Origin: a virus
Virus record (IMG/VR): IMGVR_UViG_3300030108_006260
Location: 157,816 to 221,815 of that record
DNA length: 64,000 nt
Direction: 5' to 3' (one strand)
A model generated the notes under the pieces. The model did no database searches, had not been told where the DNA came from, and saw only the letters and a program-made list of their open reading frames with translations. Of this stretch, positions 17,572-26,187 are shown piece by piece (the stretch's first letter is position 1; the number at the start of each line of letters is the position of its first letter). The position numbers and the translations under genes were made by a program.

Positions 17572-20500
17572 CCTTCTAGTTCCGTTCTTCTTCTATAGGC
17601 AGCACGTGCTTCCGACTGACGAATTCTACGCTGGTCGTCCAAAGGCTCTCCTGGCTGGCGGGGAACCGTTCCTTCGTAACTTGAAGGAGGGCATTCATCT
17701 GGAGGAACAGCATCCCTATAAAGGGCAATTTGCTGTTGTAGGAGTGCTCTCTTTCTCTCAAGCCTCTCCAGCTTCCTTTCGTTGGACGAAGTTATCTGTC
17801 GTTGCTGTCTCAAAATACGCTGAGACTGTCTCTCCGTGGCATTACTAGGGAGTTCAGGAATAGGATCTAAGGTCAGTCCTGACGGAGTTTCTGCCTGAGT
17901 TACCGTGGGTATTCCTTTAAGTAAGAAATCTTCAAAATACTGCCTCTGGGTTACAAGAGAACCTTTAGAGCTTCCTCCCCTAAGTTCAGCACCGGCAAAC
18001 GGATCGTCCTCTACACAAGAAGGGCTGTAGAACAAGAAGGCACGTGGTACTTGGTATCCTTGTGACGAAGATCTTAAGAAAGAGAGGGAAAATCTCCTAG
18101 CTAGGTCCGGAGATATGTGACCTATCGAGTTCCTAGCATTTCCTATTCCTGATACACATCGTGTGCTTGCAAGAACTTTACCTGAAGGAAGTTGTGACAA
18201 TAGCTGGGATCTCTCGGACGTTCCTTCATCTATAGATAGGGATGAATCATTTGATATGAGAGCCTGACGGGCAGACACAGCGAAGAATCTCTTGGTAGCA
18301 TTCTGCGCTCCCACATAGCGAGAATACGCTTCTGACCCTGCTATGGCGGCACACTCAAAGTGTAGGTGTGCCCGTGCGATTGAGGTAGCCTCACGCCCTG
18401 GCATTCCTATCTTAGCAATAGACTGGTTTCTCTTTACCTCATCTCCTATAGAAACCGAGACATCTTTAAGATGTCGGTAAAACGTAGCGTATCCAGCCTT
18501 GTGAAGTATACCTACGCTCTGCCCTTTACCGGAGTCGTCCACTATATTTATTACGATTCCGTCAGCAACAGAGTACACAAAGTCCCCCAAAGTAGCAGGA
18601 AGGTCGACACCAGGGTGCCAGCTATTCCTTCCCCTTCTTCCAAAAGAGCTTGTGACAATACGGGGAAAAGCACCCCTGGTCTGGAATATTCCTACGGAGG
18701 AGCTTATACCATCAAGGGGGTCACTTATGTCTCCTCTCGCGTACCTGATAAGAAAGTCAGACCTTCTTCTTCTTGTGAGGTTCAAATCACGGTCAATAGC
18801 ATTAAACCAATCAGCAAACTTTGGAACAACAGACAGAGACTGCCTTCCTAGAGGGTGACTAAACATGTTAGGGTCACCAGGAAAACAGGGCTCATCTTCG
18901 GAAGGAGGAGAAGCCGGGGTACGGTCAACTTCCTCGTGGTCTTCTAGAGTAGATCTTACACCAGACCTTCCTCTATCAGGGTTTGTTCCCTCAGGACCCT
19001 GTGTAGGATTGATAGTACTAGACCTATCTGATATCTGAGATCTAGCGTCCTCCACTAGACGAGCACACTCTTCTAACTGCTCATTGATCTCTTCCTGGGA
19101 GAAGGAGCCAGAGTTAAGTGCTATTTCCGTACAGAACTCCTGGGCACGCTGTAGGGTTGAAATTACCTCGTCCTCTGCTCCTTCGGGGAGATCAGACTGG
19201 GACCATATAGCAGCGCTAACAACGTTATAAGAGGACTGTCCTTGTGGAAGGATTGCGTTATACTGGTCCCGTAGCTGTGAGAGGTCCGCCTGGGTTATTG
19301 GAGAGTTAGAATCACGTAAAGAGCTTATGGCGTCAGAGAAGGTGCTTATACGACGAGATAGACTAGTTAAAATATCAGCTGCCCCTCCTCTCCTCTCACC
19401 AAAAAACATAGGCTGAGAGGGTCCTCCCGTGATGAACCTGGGTATCCCGAGTTCGTCTATGCTTCTAGTGTAGTTGAGTGTTATGGAATAATCCGGAACA
19501 GTAGAGCCTGCTACTGACCCCGAGGTAACGGGTAAGGACCACCTGATACTATCGATTAGTGCATACCTCTCCCGGTATGCATTAAAGATCGGTTTGTTTA
19601 ACAGCAACCACGGACGAAACGCCAGGCTTATCTGATAGTTGTCAGCAGCAGCCAAGAGCTTCTGAAACTCAAGCATTGCTAGCTTCTCAAGCCTAATTAT
19701 AGATGTAATCTGGAAATAATTTCTTACCTGAACCTTGATCCCGTGCCGGGAAGCAAGACTAGGACTCCACACGCCCACAGTCTTAGCAGGATTGTAGTTT
19801 CTTAATTCCGTTCCCTCCGATACGTCGGCTCTACCCACGAAAGATCCATTAGCAACAACAGCAGTAGTTATTTCGTTTCCTTCTTCATCAAAGGATTCAC
19901 TAAGGAGGTGATGGTCTAAAGTAAGAACCTCTTTGTAGGGCCCATAGTCCCGTGGATCAAAGTCATACTGAGCAAACTCAAATATCAAATCACCAGTTCC
20001 AGAAACCCAGAACCTGTAGTCTACCTTGTCACATGCGTCACTTATCATGTGAAGTCGGTTAGTCCAGTTCAGGTTAGTAGCGGCATTTGACTGTGAAATT
20101 AGGCCAAGCTCGTCTATAAGACCTAGAGTAGGTGATTGACGAGAGGGATAGATCATGTTTACTGTCTGAGCGTCTACCGCCCACAAACCTTCCCTTCTTG
20201 TCTCAACACCGGCAGCGTGGACCTCGTCCTCACTCCAGTATCGACGAAGTGATGGACTCTGGTCTAGTTGTCCGTCACGCACAGACAGAGGACGAGTTAA
20301 GGAAGAAGTACCTACTAAGTCAGTACCCCCGAACTCTTGACTGGACACATTTATCCTCTTTGGAGATCCAAACAGGCATAGGTTATACCAGTCCTCCCAC
20401 CACTCGGTTATGGCAGAGGATCCTTCTTCTGCCCTAGGGTAGATGGCACCAGAAACAGCGTAGGGGGGTCGAGTTTCTCCTTCAATTGAAGGTCTTCCCC

Positions 20501-22055
20501 ACGGATATACCCCAGGACGCATCCTACCAATTCTTCCGGCGCCCCTAGATGATGTCGAAGTCAAAGGACGAGATTGTACAGGAGTCCCTTCGGTACCAGG
20601 AGGAGACTCAGGATTCTGGTCCGAACGAACCTGGTCCAGTTGAGAGTCGATAGGTCTAGATACAGAGGAGTCTTGCTCGGAAGGGTCTCCAGAGGAAACC
20701 CCAGTGTCCTCAATCTCAGACAGGAGGCTGTTGTACCTATCTCTATCAGAGTCGGACAGTCTTCCTCTTCTCTCCAGTTTTCTTCTCAAAAAATGAAGCT
20801 CTGAGGCGGCGCTCCTTGAATTTCTTCTTCTTTCTGCGACTATTCTTCTCTCAACTGTTGTTCCTGCACGAGCAACTAAACCTTGAGCGTTGTCTATGAA
20901 GGTAAGTGCAGCAATCATCTCCCTAAACTTAAGGGCAACCCAGGGGTTGGTATAGTTGTTACTAACTACAAGGTCCTGAAAAAAAGATCTGCTGAATTCT
21001 ACGTTTGATTGCTCTCTGAATATCTGCAACCCTCTGAACGGCGTAGTATTAGTAGGGTCAGCCGCAGCAGTAGCTTGCTGGCCTGGAAGAACAGCCAGAA
21101 CTGTGTTAGTGTTAACACGCATGCTGTGCATTATGTGCCGTATATCACTGCACGACACAGAGACTATATTTTCTCCTGTGATGTAGTTCTCTGAAGTCGG
21201 CTTGTTTACTATCAGACCGGTAAACACGGGTAGCCACTCATCTGAATCAGAAGCAGGGTTGTGTATCCACACCCTAACGTGGTCTTGTTTATGGAAAATA
21301 CTAGACCAATAGTGCAAAGGAAATCGACGTCCCCCCGACTGAGGGTCTACAGGGTTAGATCCTGGGTTCTTCTTTCTGTCGTATATTTCCTTCTTAGCTG
21401 TCTCATCGTAGTCGATATGTGCTCCGCGAGATCTGGAAGAAGATGCTACAGTACGGAACTGATCCAGTTGTATGTTCTCTGGAGTAAGAGTAAACTTGTG
21501 ACCTGAGTTGTCCAGCCGTAGATCACATTTATTAGGGGAAGACCCAAGGCCATACGTAACAGATATTGAGCCTATAAGGTAGTCACTTACGTCCTGGCCC
21601 TCAATGTACACTATTGCATCATGGTAAAATACCTGATGTGGTTGCTCTTTAAAGTAGTGAGGAGGGTTTACTGGAGAGGGAAAAGCTTCTCTCTCAGGTG
21701 TAGCGTCTCCTGATCTCCTTGGATCCGGGTCTTCCTGTCTGTATAACGAAGAACTTCCTGTACCAACGGCGTCTGGGTCTACTCTAGGGTCTGGGGACCT
21801 TCCCTGGTTTCCCTGTCCCGACCTCTCTCCCCTGATTATTCTAAGAGCCTGCTCCTCGGCGGACCTTCGTCTTTGAGAAGGGCTTTGGCCCCCTGCAAGA
21901 GGAACATCGTCAACAGAAGGATCTGGAGAAGGAACTCCGTCCGTAGAAGCCAAAGAAGCAGAAGAATACGAACTCAGGTTGTCAAGAACATCCTGACCTG
22001 AAGGTACTAACCTCTCAGCCTGGTCCCCGCGTATCTCTTTGTCGTCTTCGGCCAT
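17568..22055 (-). CDS. Baseplate hub fused to M23 peptidoglycan endopeptidase, 1495 aa
   Basis: Residues about 1-130 are a disordered Pro/Ser/Arg-rich tail. From about 140 a hub-like beta domain begins (DAIVYIEGQDVSDYLIGSIS, typical of gpD/gp27-like tail hub proteins) and continues through roughly residue 950, interrupted by a Glu/Arg-rich helical insert near 400-520. A second disordered linker leads to an M23 metallopeptidase domain (about 1125-1245). Its zinc ligands are His1147 and Asp1151 in 'HPGVD', and the catalytic pair is in 'HLHFE' (His1230, His1232). The C-terminus is a charged coiled-coil tail. M23 enzymes cut peptide cross-links in peptidoglycan, so this protein probably opens the wall during injection. 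The ATG at 22055 follows a 55-base gap. Confidence 0.85.
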   Translation of the reverse strand: MAEDDKEIRGDQAERLVPSGQDVLDNLSSYSSASLASTDGVPSPDPSVDDVPLAGGQSPSQRRRSAEEQALRIIRGERSGQGNQGRSPDPRVDPDAVGTGSSSLYRQEDPDPRRSGDATPEREAFPSPVNPPHYFKEQPHQVFYHDAIVYIEGQDVSDYLIGSISVTYGLGSSPNKCDLRLDNSGHKFTLTPENIQLDQFRTVASSSRSRGAHIDYDETAKKEIYDRKKNPGSNPVDPQSGGRRFPLHYWSSIFHKQDHVRVWIHNPASDSDEWLPVFTGLIVNKPTSENYITGENIVSVSCSDIRHIMHSMRVNTNTVLAVLPGQQATAAADPTNTTPFRGLQIFREQSNVEFSRSFFQDLVVSNNYTNPWVALKFREMIAALTFIDNAQGLVARAGTTVERRIVAERRRNSRSAASELHFLRRKLERRGRLSDSDRDRYNSLLSEIEDTGVSSGDPSEQDSSVSRPIDSQLDQVRSDQNPESPPGTEGTPVQSRPLTSTSSRGAGRIGRMRPGVYPWGRPSIEGETRPPYAVSGAIYPRAEEGSSAITEWWEDWYNLCLFGSPKRINVSSQEFGGTDLVGTSSLTRPLSVRDGQLDQSPSLRRYWSEDEVHAAGVETRREGLWAVDAQTVNMIYPSRQSPTLGLIDELGLISQSNAATNLNWTNRLHMISDACDKVDYRFWVSGTGDLIFEFAQYDFDPRDYGPYKEVLTLDHHLLSESFDEEGNEITTAVVANGSFVGRADVSEGTELRNYNPAKTVGVWSPSLASRHGIKVQVRNYFQITSIIRLEKLAMLEFQKLLAAADNYQISLAFRPWLLLNKPIFNAYRERYALIDSIRWSLPVTSGSVAGSTVPDYSITLNYTRSIDELGIPRFITGGPSQPMFFGERRGGAADILTSLSRRISTFSDAISSLRDSNSPITQADLSQLRDQYNAILPQGQSSYNVVSAAIWSQSDLPEGAEDEVISTLQRAQEFCTEIALNSGSFSQEEINEQLEECARLVEDARSQISDRSSTINPTQGPEGTNPDRGRSGVRSTLEDHEEVDRTPASPPSEDEPCFPGDPNMFSHPLGRQSLSVVPKFADWFNAIDRDLNLTRRRRSDFLIRYARGDISDPLDGISSSVGIFQTRGAFPRIVTSSFGRRGRNSWHPGVDLPATLGDFVYSVADGIVINIVDDSGKGQSVGILHKAGYATFYRHLKDVSVSIGDEVKRNQSIAKIGMPGREATSIARAHLHFECAAIAGSEAYSRYVGAQNATKRFFAVSARQALISNDSSLSIDEGTSERSQLLSQLPSGKVLASTRCVSGIGNARNSIGHISPDLARRFSLSFLRSSSQGYQVPRAFLFYSPSCVEDDPFAGAELRGGSSKGSLVTQRQYFEDFLLKGIPTVTQAETPSGLTLDPIPELPSNATERQSQRILRQQRQITSSNERKLERLERKRALLQQQIALYRDAVPPDECPPSSYEGTVPRQPGEPLDDQRRIRQSEARAAYRRRTELEG

Positions 22056-22110
22056 AATTTCAGTATATCAAATAATCCACCACCTATAATTTTAGTAGAT
22101 AGCTGGGTAG

Positions 22111-22626
22111 CTAAGAGGAAGCAGAGTCTTCTTTACTGTGTAATAAATCTATAATTCTGGGTAGATCGTACGGACGACAAGAGTACCTAGTATGGTATGA
22201 GTCCCAAGGATTTATAAACGAAGTGTTTAGTACACCAATGGAAGGTATTCCCATAAACCCGGCGTAGGTTACTTCAGAAGACGAGAAGCTTTGCCCAAAT
22301 TCTGAAATAACTACGTCAGATCTGCAAAGAATCCATAAATCCATTAGCACTGTATTTTCAGTAGAAGGGTCACTATCCCTAGACGTCATTATATCCTCAA
22401 AAGATGAAGACATAACAGCATCAAAAAGACGTGATACATAAGTTCCCTCGAAAAGAGGAGCTGCTTTTTCTAGGCGTAGTGAAGGGTCCCTACCGGAAAC
22501 AGAAGAGGACAGTGAGGGTGAAACAGACCCTGACGATGCATAAAAAGTGTAGTCACCCAAAACGCTAGACCAAGAGTGGGGTCTACTCATGGGGTTTCTT
22601 GCCAAATAAATAAGAGGTGAAGTCAT
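22111..22626 (-). CDS. Nucleoside 2-deoxyribosyltransferase-like protein
   Basis: 171 residues. 'LIYLARNP' at the N-terminus and 'LCRSDVVISEFGQSFSSSE' followed by 'TYAGFMGIPSIGVLN' match the nucleoside 2-deoxyribosyltransferase fold, in which 'iYLAgP', 'i..cD.viA......S.Gt..EiG.A...gkPvi' are the key elements. The Glu in the 'SSSEVTYAG' segment is in the place of the catalytic Glu. These enzymes exchange bases on deoxynucleosides, and phage versions can serve in base salvage or modification. The gene begins the metabolic cluster and overlaps the next one upstream by four bases. The middle part is unusually Ser-rich, so it may be a relative with another substrate. Confidence 0.45.
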   Translation of the reverse strand: MTSPLIYLARNPMSRPHSWSSVLGDYTFYASSGSVSPSLSSSVSGRDPSLRLEKAAPLFEGTYVSRLFDAVMSSSFEDIMTSRDSDPSTENTVLMDLWILCRSDVVISEFGQSFSSSEVTYAGFMGIPSIGVLNTSFINPWDSYHTRYSCRPYDLPRIIDLLHSKEDSASS

Positions 22627-23222
22627 ATCTTTGTCTTTAATCCCTTTCTACCGAACTCTCTTTCGATAAGAAGCGAAACTATCTGGTCAGTTTCTCCCTG
22701 GGATAAGAAACAAGATGAAAGGTGCTTTATCATGCATATTTCATCTAAGGATGTCATGATTCCAAGTACCTTATTAGGGTCAATCTCGCAAACACTGTCC
22801 CCCATGTTTGTATTAATGTCTAATATAGTGCTCTCGCTAGACTTTACGGCAGAAAAATATCCCTGCTGCCTAGATAGGCGGTCTGAAAGAGCTGAATATA
22901 GTATATTCTCATAAACCTGGTGAGGTATCTGGTGCTGCTCTTCTTTCTCCTCTAATATTCTAGACCTTATCCCGTCGTATAAGTCCATACCGATCTGGGC
23001 GGTCTCGTGAGAGTGCAGGTCCTCTAGCTCTTCAAGAGACTCCTTTAGAATGGATTCTCTCTTTTTCTTATCCTCGTCAGTTTCACCTTCTGACGGAGGA
23101 GAAAACCTAGAAACAAGAGATGCCTTCTCTTTTTCGTACGTTCTGAACTCTTCCCTAAGCCTATTTTTCCACCTAGAGATCTCGTCAGTGGCATTAAATT
23201 TTTCCTTAAGAAAAGAACTCAT
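22623..23222 (-). CDS. Helical charged protein, 199 aa, unknown
   Basis: Highly charged N-terminal half (Lys/Glu/Arg, residues 1-100, probably coiled coil) and a more hydrophobic C-terminal half that ends Lys-rich. No motif is recognised. It is tightly coupled to both neighbours by four-base overlaps, within the recombination cluster (UvsY-like and SbcD-like genes upstream in transcription). A role as partner of the recombination proteins is possible but inferred from location only. Confidence 0.65.
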   Translation of the reverse strand: MSSFLKEKFNATDEISRWKNRLREEFRTYEKEKASLVSRFSPPSEGETDEDKKKRESILKESLEELEDLHSHETAQIGMDLYDGIRSRILEEKEEQHQIPHQVYENILYSALSDRLSRQQGYFSAVKSSESTILDINTNMGDSVCEIDPNKVLGIMTSLDEICMIKHLSSCFLSQGETDQIVSLLIEREFGRKGLKTKI

Positions 23223-23791
23223 AACTCTGTAGCCAATTTCTGGCCCCTCATTGCTTTAGTAAGACCCGCTTCGTATCGAAGCTCCTTGAGAATATCTACC
23301 TGAACACGAAGTATATTAAAAGACTGGTTTGCGTTTAGTACAACCCGCTGAGCTGCATCTAGTATTCTTGATATACGAATCAAAGCATCCTCGATCTCTG
23401 GGCAGGTAAGGGATACAATGCTTTGCCTCTGCGCATCGTTCTTAAGTCCCATAACCTCTCTTTTAGAGAAGAGGTGGGACCTGACAATGGAGTGAAGTCT
23501 CTCTAGCTTGCTTTTATGGTTAGTGTAAACAAGGGAAATGTATGATGATCTGTCTTTTATTGAAAGAAGACGTGCTGACACCTCAAGACCAACAGATAGG
23601 TCAGCTGGCCCTTGAATCTGCCTAATACTGGTGTCCGCGTCTTCCATGTAAGGAAAGTAGCCGGATAGTTCTTTGATTAGAGAAAGATCGGCCTTGAACT
23701 TCTTTGCTGATCGCAAGGATGCCTCTACTACGGGATCCTCTCGATACTCGGACACTTTTACGGTCCACCAGTTGTCGTCTTTTATACTCAT
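23219..23791 (-). CDS. Possible UvsY-like recombination mediator
   Basis: 190 residues, all helical. The part from about 70 to 180 (LEVSARLLSIKDRSSYISLV, then NDAQRQSIVS, then ISRILDAAQRVVLNANQSF) follows the layout of T4-UvsY-type recombination/repair proteins. These are small helical ssDNA-binding mediators that load UvsX onto gp32-coated DNA. The window also holds UvsX-like, gp32-like and SbcD-like proteins, which fits. Sequence identity to UvsY is not obvious by eye, so this is a hypothesis. Four-base overlaps on both sides. Confidence 0.35.
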   Translation of the reverse strand: MSIKDDNWWTVKVSEYREDPVVEASLRSAKKFKADLSLIKELSGYFPYMEDADTSIRQIQGPADLSVGLEVSARLLSIKDRSSYISLVYTNHKSKLERLHSIVRSHLFSKREVMGLKNDAQRQSIVSLTCPEIEDALIRISRILDAAQRVVLNANQSFNILRVQVDILKELRYEAGLTKAMRGQKLATEL

Positions 23792-24051
23792 AGAATCATA
23801 ACCTGAACGTTAGGGGAGTTGATTGACCCTATAGAGTGAGAGACTGATTTTCTTATACATAGCCATGTTTCATTTTTCATAAGTAAATCACTCTCACCAT
23901 AGTGAGCCTTTACAATAGGAGAAAACCACCGAATCAAATCATCTACTTTACCTTTGTATATGGAGGCATCTCCGTCGTCCCTCACAATAAGAAGGACGTG
24001 TTTTCCTTGAGACAAAGCTTTCCATATAATGTTGTATGCGTCGTCAGACAT
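23788..24051 (-). CDS. Small protein in recombination operon, 87 aa
   Basis: No family is recognised. An alpha/beta-looking sequence with a possible nucleotide-binding-like strand near the start (HVLLIVRDDGDASIY) and a basic middle, but no complete Walker motif. It overlaps the SbcD-like gene by eight bases and the UvsY-like gene by four. Probably part of the same recombination operon. Confidence 0.55.
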   Translation of the reverse strand: MSDDAYNIIWKALSQGKHVLLIVRDDGDASIYKGKVDDLIRWFSPIVKAHYGESDLLMKNETWLCIRKSVSHSIGSINSPNVQVMIL

Positions 24052-25078
24052 CTTGGAACGAAAGTAGTAAAGATTCTATTTCTTCTAGTGCCATATCCAT
24101 AACAGTACCTTCAGCACCCTGCTGTTTAACTCCATCGATAAGTAGCTGCTTAAGTGATCCGCTCATATCGAGGCTCAGTGAGCTTAGTGTCTTTTTGACC
24201 TCATACTTCACTACGTTTGTAGGAATATCCTCGGAAACCAAATCAGACTTACTGTCTAAAACTAACTTTACGTAAGCGTTTGAAGGAACACTGTCACCTA
24301 TTTTAGCTTTGACTAACTGGTTAGTATCAATAGGTATAAACTCAGGGGAGTCGGGGAAGTCAGTATCTACCAGTAGCACACCCTTAGGCCAATCACTGTC
24401 AAATCTAGTCTGGAGAGGACTACCTGGATAATAAGCACACGGACCTACCCTCTGCATCTTATGGATGTCACCTAGGGCCCAGTATGTTACATCAAGAGAC
24501 GGGTCAGGAGGAGACTCTCCCGTATCCATACGATAGTAATCTCCGGTAGAAAGCTTTATCTCTGTCTGAGAGCCACGAATAGTTTCGTGCGCAACCATAA
24601 CGAAGTTTTTTGCCCCAGTAGCTATGCTAGACTCATGGAAATCTATAACTGCTTTCCTAGATTCCTCAGGAAAGCATCCCTTATTGTGAAATAGTAAACA
24701 AAAGACAGTGTCATCTATCTGGTGATAAGTAGTACTGTCAACTATTACGGAGTTGGACAACCTCTCATGCTTGCACAACATACTAAGGTAGTTAAGAGCA
24801 GTATAGCCGCTGTGGTCTACCAGATCATGATTGCCAGGAATAACCAGTATGTTGTACCCAGCAGCGTCATAATCAAGTATTTTACGCTCTACAAGGTCCC
24901 TCTCTTCAGGGGAAGGGTCAGAAACATCAAAAATGTCTCCAGCAATGACCACAGTATTAACTCCTGCGTCTGCTGCTGTATCAAAAATCTGATCTAGGGC
25001 CTCCTCTTGTCTTTCGAGGAAGTTAGGCAAAAACCTAGACCCTCCTATGTGGAGGTCGCCTGTGTGTATGAACTTCAT
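24044..25078 (-). CDS. sbcD: SbcD/Mre11-type nuclease (T4 gp47-like)
   Basis: 344 residues with the full calcineurin-like phosphoesterase motif set in order: 'GDLHIGG' (residues 7-13), 'VVIAGDIFDV' (about 44-53), 'IPGNHDLVD' (about 79-87), a His in 'VAHETIRG' (about 163) and 'ALGDIHKM' (about 200-207). These bind two metal ions (usually Mn) and make up the Mre11/SbcD exonuclease-endonuclease. Normally it works with an SbcC/Rad50 ATPase (gp46), which is not encoded in this window. In T4 the pair resects DNA ends for recombination-dependent replication and degrades host DNA. The gene lies in the same run as the UvsX-like and UvsY-like genes. Confidence 0.9.
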   Translation of the reverse strand: MKFIHTGDLHIGGSRFLPNFLERQEEALDQIFDTAADAGVNTVVIAGDIFDVSDPSPEERDLVERKILDYDAAGYNILVIPGNHDLVDHSGYTALNYLSMLCKHERLSNSVIVDSTTYHQIDDTVFCLLFHNKGCFPEESRKAVIDFHESSIATGAKNFVMVAHETIRGSQTEIKLSTGDYYRMDTGESPPDPSLDVTYWALGDIHKMQRVGPCAYYPGSPLQTRFDSDWPKGVLLVDTDFPDSPEFIPIDTNQLVKAKIGDSVPSNAYVKLVLDSKSDLVSEDIPTNVVKYEVKKTLSSLSLDMSGSLKQLLIDGVKQQGAEGTVMDMALEEIESLLLSFQDV

Positions 25079-25720
25079 TTATATATTAGCTATTATTCTT
25101 TCATCCCGAAGATAGTTCAGTATGAGGGCCGACGCCTCTTCTCTTTTTATAAAAGATCTCTGCGTTCGGTCCCCATGTACATGGTAGCGACCCTCCCTAG
25201 ACATCCACAGTCTGATATGACTAATACCTACCCTTTCAGTAGATAGTTGTTCTTTAAAGTGAACGAGAACAACAGGGTGTCTCTTACATATTAGTACTAG
25301 ACCAAACCAAGAAGCTACGCCCTCTTCTACCTTAAGACCTTTCTGGTTTATCACTACGAATATACTCTTGCTCTGAATTGCAGCAAGAACACGGTCATAG
25401 GCATGTTCGTCTATGGGTACCACACCTATAGCATCCCCTAAAAATCTGGCTAGTGGAAGAACATACCTGTGCTCCGCCGATAGTATCTCTGTAGGGTGAG
25501 AAGGGTATGCATCCTGGGGACGGTAAGAGAAAGAGGGCTTCGAGTCTAGACCTATAATGTTAGGGTCGTCATTACCCATTTTAATGGGTTTACCGTCAAA
25601 ACCATACAAAGTAGTTTTGTCTGTCTTAGAAGAGGGGTCGGATCCCATGTACCCCTGGTCTACCATATCAGATGTAACTGAAGGAGTGCCAGAAAAATCA
25701 GGTCTTGTTTTTTCAGTCAT
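25079..25720 (-). CDS. Protein of unknown function, 213 aa
   Basis: A disordered, Asp/Ser/Pro-rich N-terminus (residues 1-70) followed by an alpha/beta domain with strongly hydrophobic strands (SIFVVINQKG, FGLVLICKRHPVVLVHF). No catalytic motif is recognised. It abuts the SbcD-like gene and overlaps the 155-aa gene by four bases. Conserved placement between SbcD and UvsX may point to DNA repair or replication; not identified. Confidence 0.6.
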   Translation of the reverse strand: MTEKTRPDFSGTPSVTSDMVDQGYMGSDPSSKTDKTTLYGFDGKPIKMGNDDPNIIGLDSKPSFSYRPQDAYPSHPTEILSAEHRYVLPLARFLGDAIGVVPIDEHAYDRVLAAIQSKSIFVVINQKGLKVEEGVASWFGLVLICKRHPVVLVHFKEQLSTERVGISHIRLWMSREGRYHVHGDRTQRSFIKREEASALILNYLRDERIIANI

Positions 25721-26184
25721 GATAGGCTCATTGAATCTAAGTATGATCTTAGAATTTTTCTAGCGGATTTAAGAGTCCTACACCTGGAAGTTATAAGCTC
25801 TCCGTCTATTTTTAGTGTTACACCAGAAACCCTGGTTCCCTTTGAATCATAGGTAGAACGTAAAGACCCTACCTGATCCCCACAAACAAAAATAGTTAGT
25901 GGAGCCCACGTACAATAAAGCGAAGAACCCTTAGTTCTAGATTCAAAGTCTGTATATCCGAAGACCATGTAAGATGTTTTACAAAGGGTAGCTTCCTCTA
26001 CAGAATCAATATCTTCCTGTAGGTATAGCTTCCAGCCAGAGTCCTTGCTCAAAGCAACAGCAGAAGACCACAATGAAGACTGAAATCTTCTAACGTGGAC
26101 CCCACAACGAGTGGCTCCAAAGTCAATAACACCAGGATTGTCTTCCAAAAAGACAAGGACTTCTGAGGGACAAAAAGAACTCAT
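25717..26184 (-). CDS. Protein of unknown function, 155 aa
   Basis: A mixed alpha/beta protein with six scattered cysteines but no CxxC pairs. No recognised family. It ends with a four-base overlap into the 213-aa gene and begins three bases after the UvsX-like gene's stop. Likely co-transcribed with recombination genes. Confidence 0.6.
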   Translation of the reverse strand: MSSFCPSEVLVFLEDNPGVIDFGATRCGVHVRRFQSSLWSSAVALSKDSGWKLYLQEDIDSVEEATLCKTSYMVFGYTDFESRTKGSSLYCTWAPLTIFVCGDQVGSLRSTYDSKGTRVSGVTLKIDGELITSRCRTLKSARKILRSYLDSMSLS

Positions 26185-26187
26185 GTT

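Noticed and set aside
22056-22110. Host sigma-70 promoter with TATACT just before the hub gene
   Set aside because: The TATACT is only nine bases from the ATG and no -35 fits; likely chance in AT-rich DNA.
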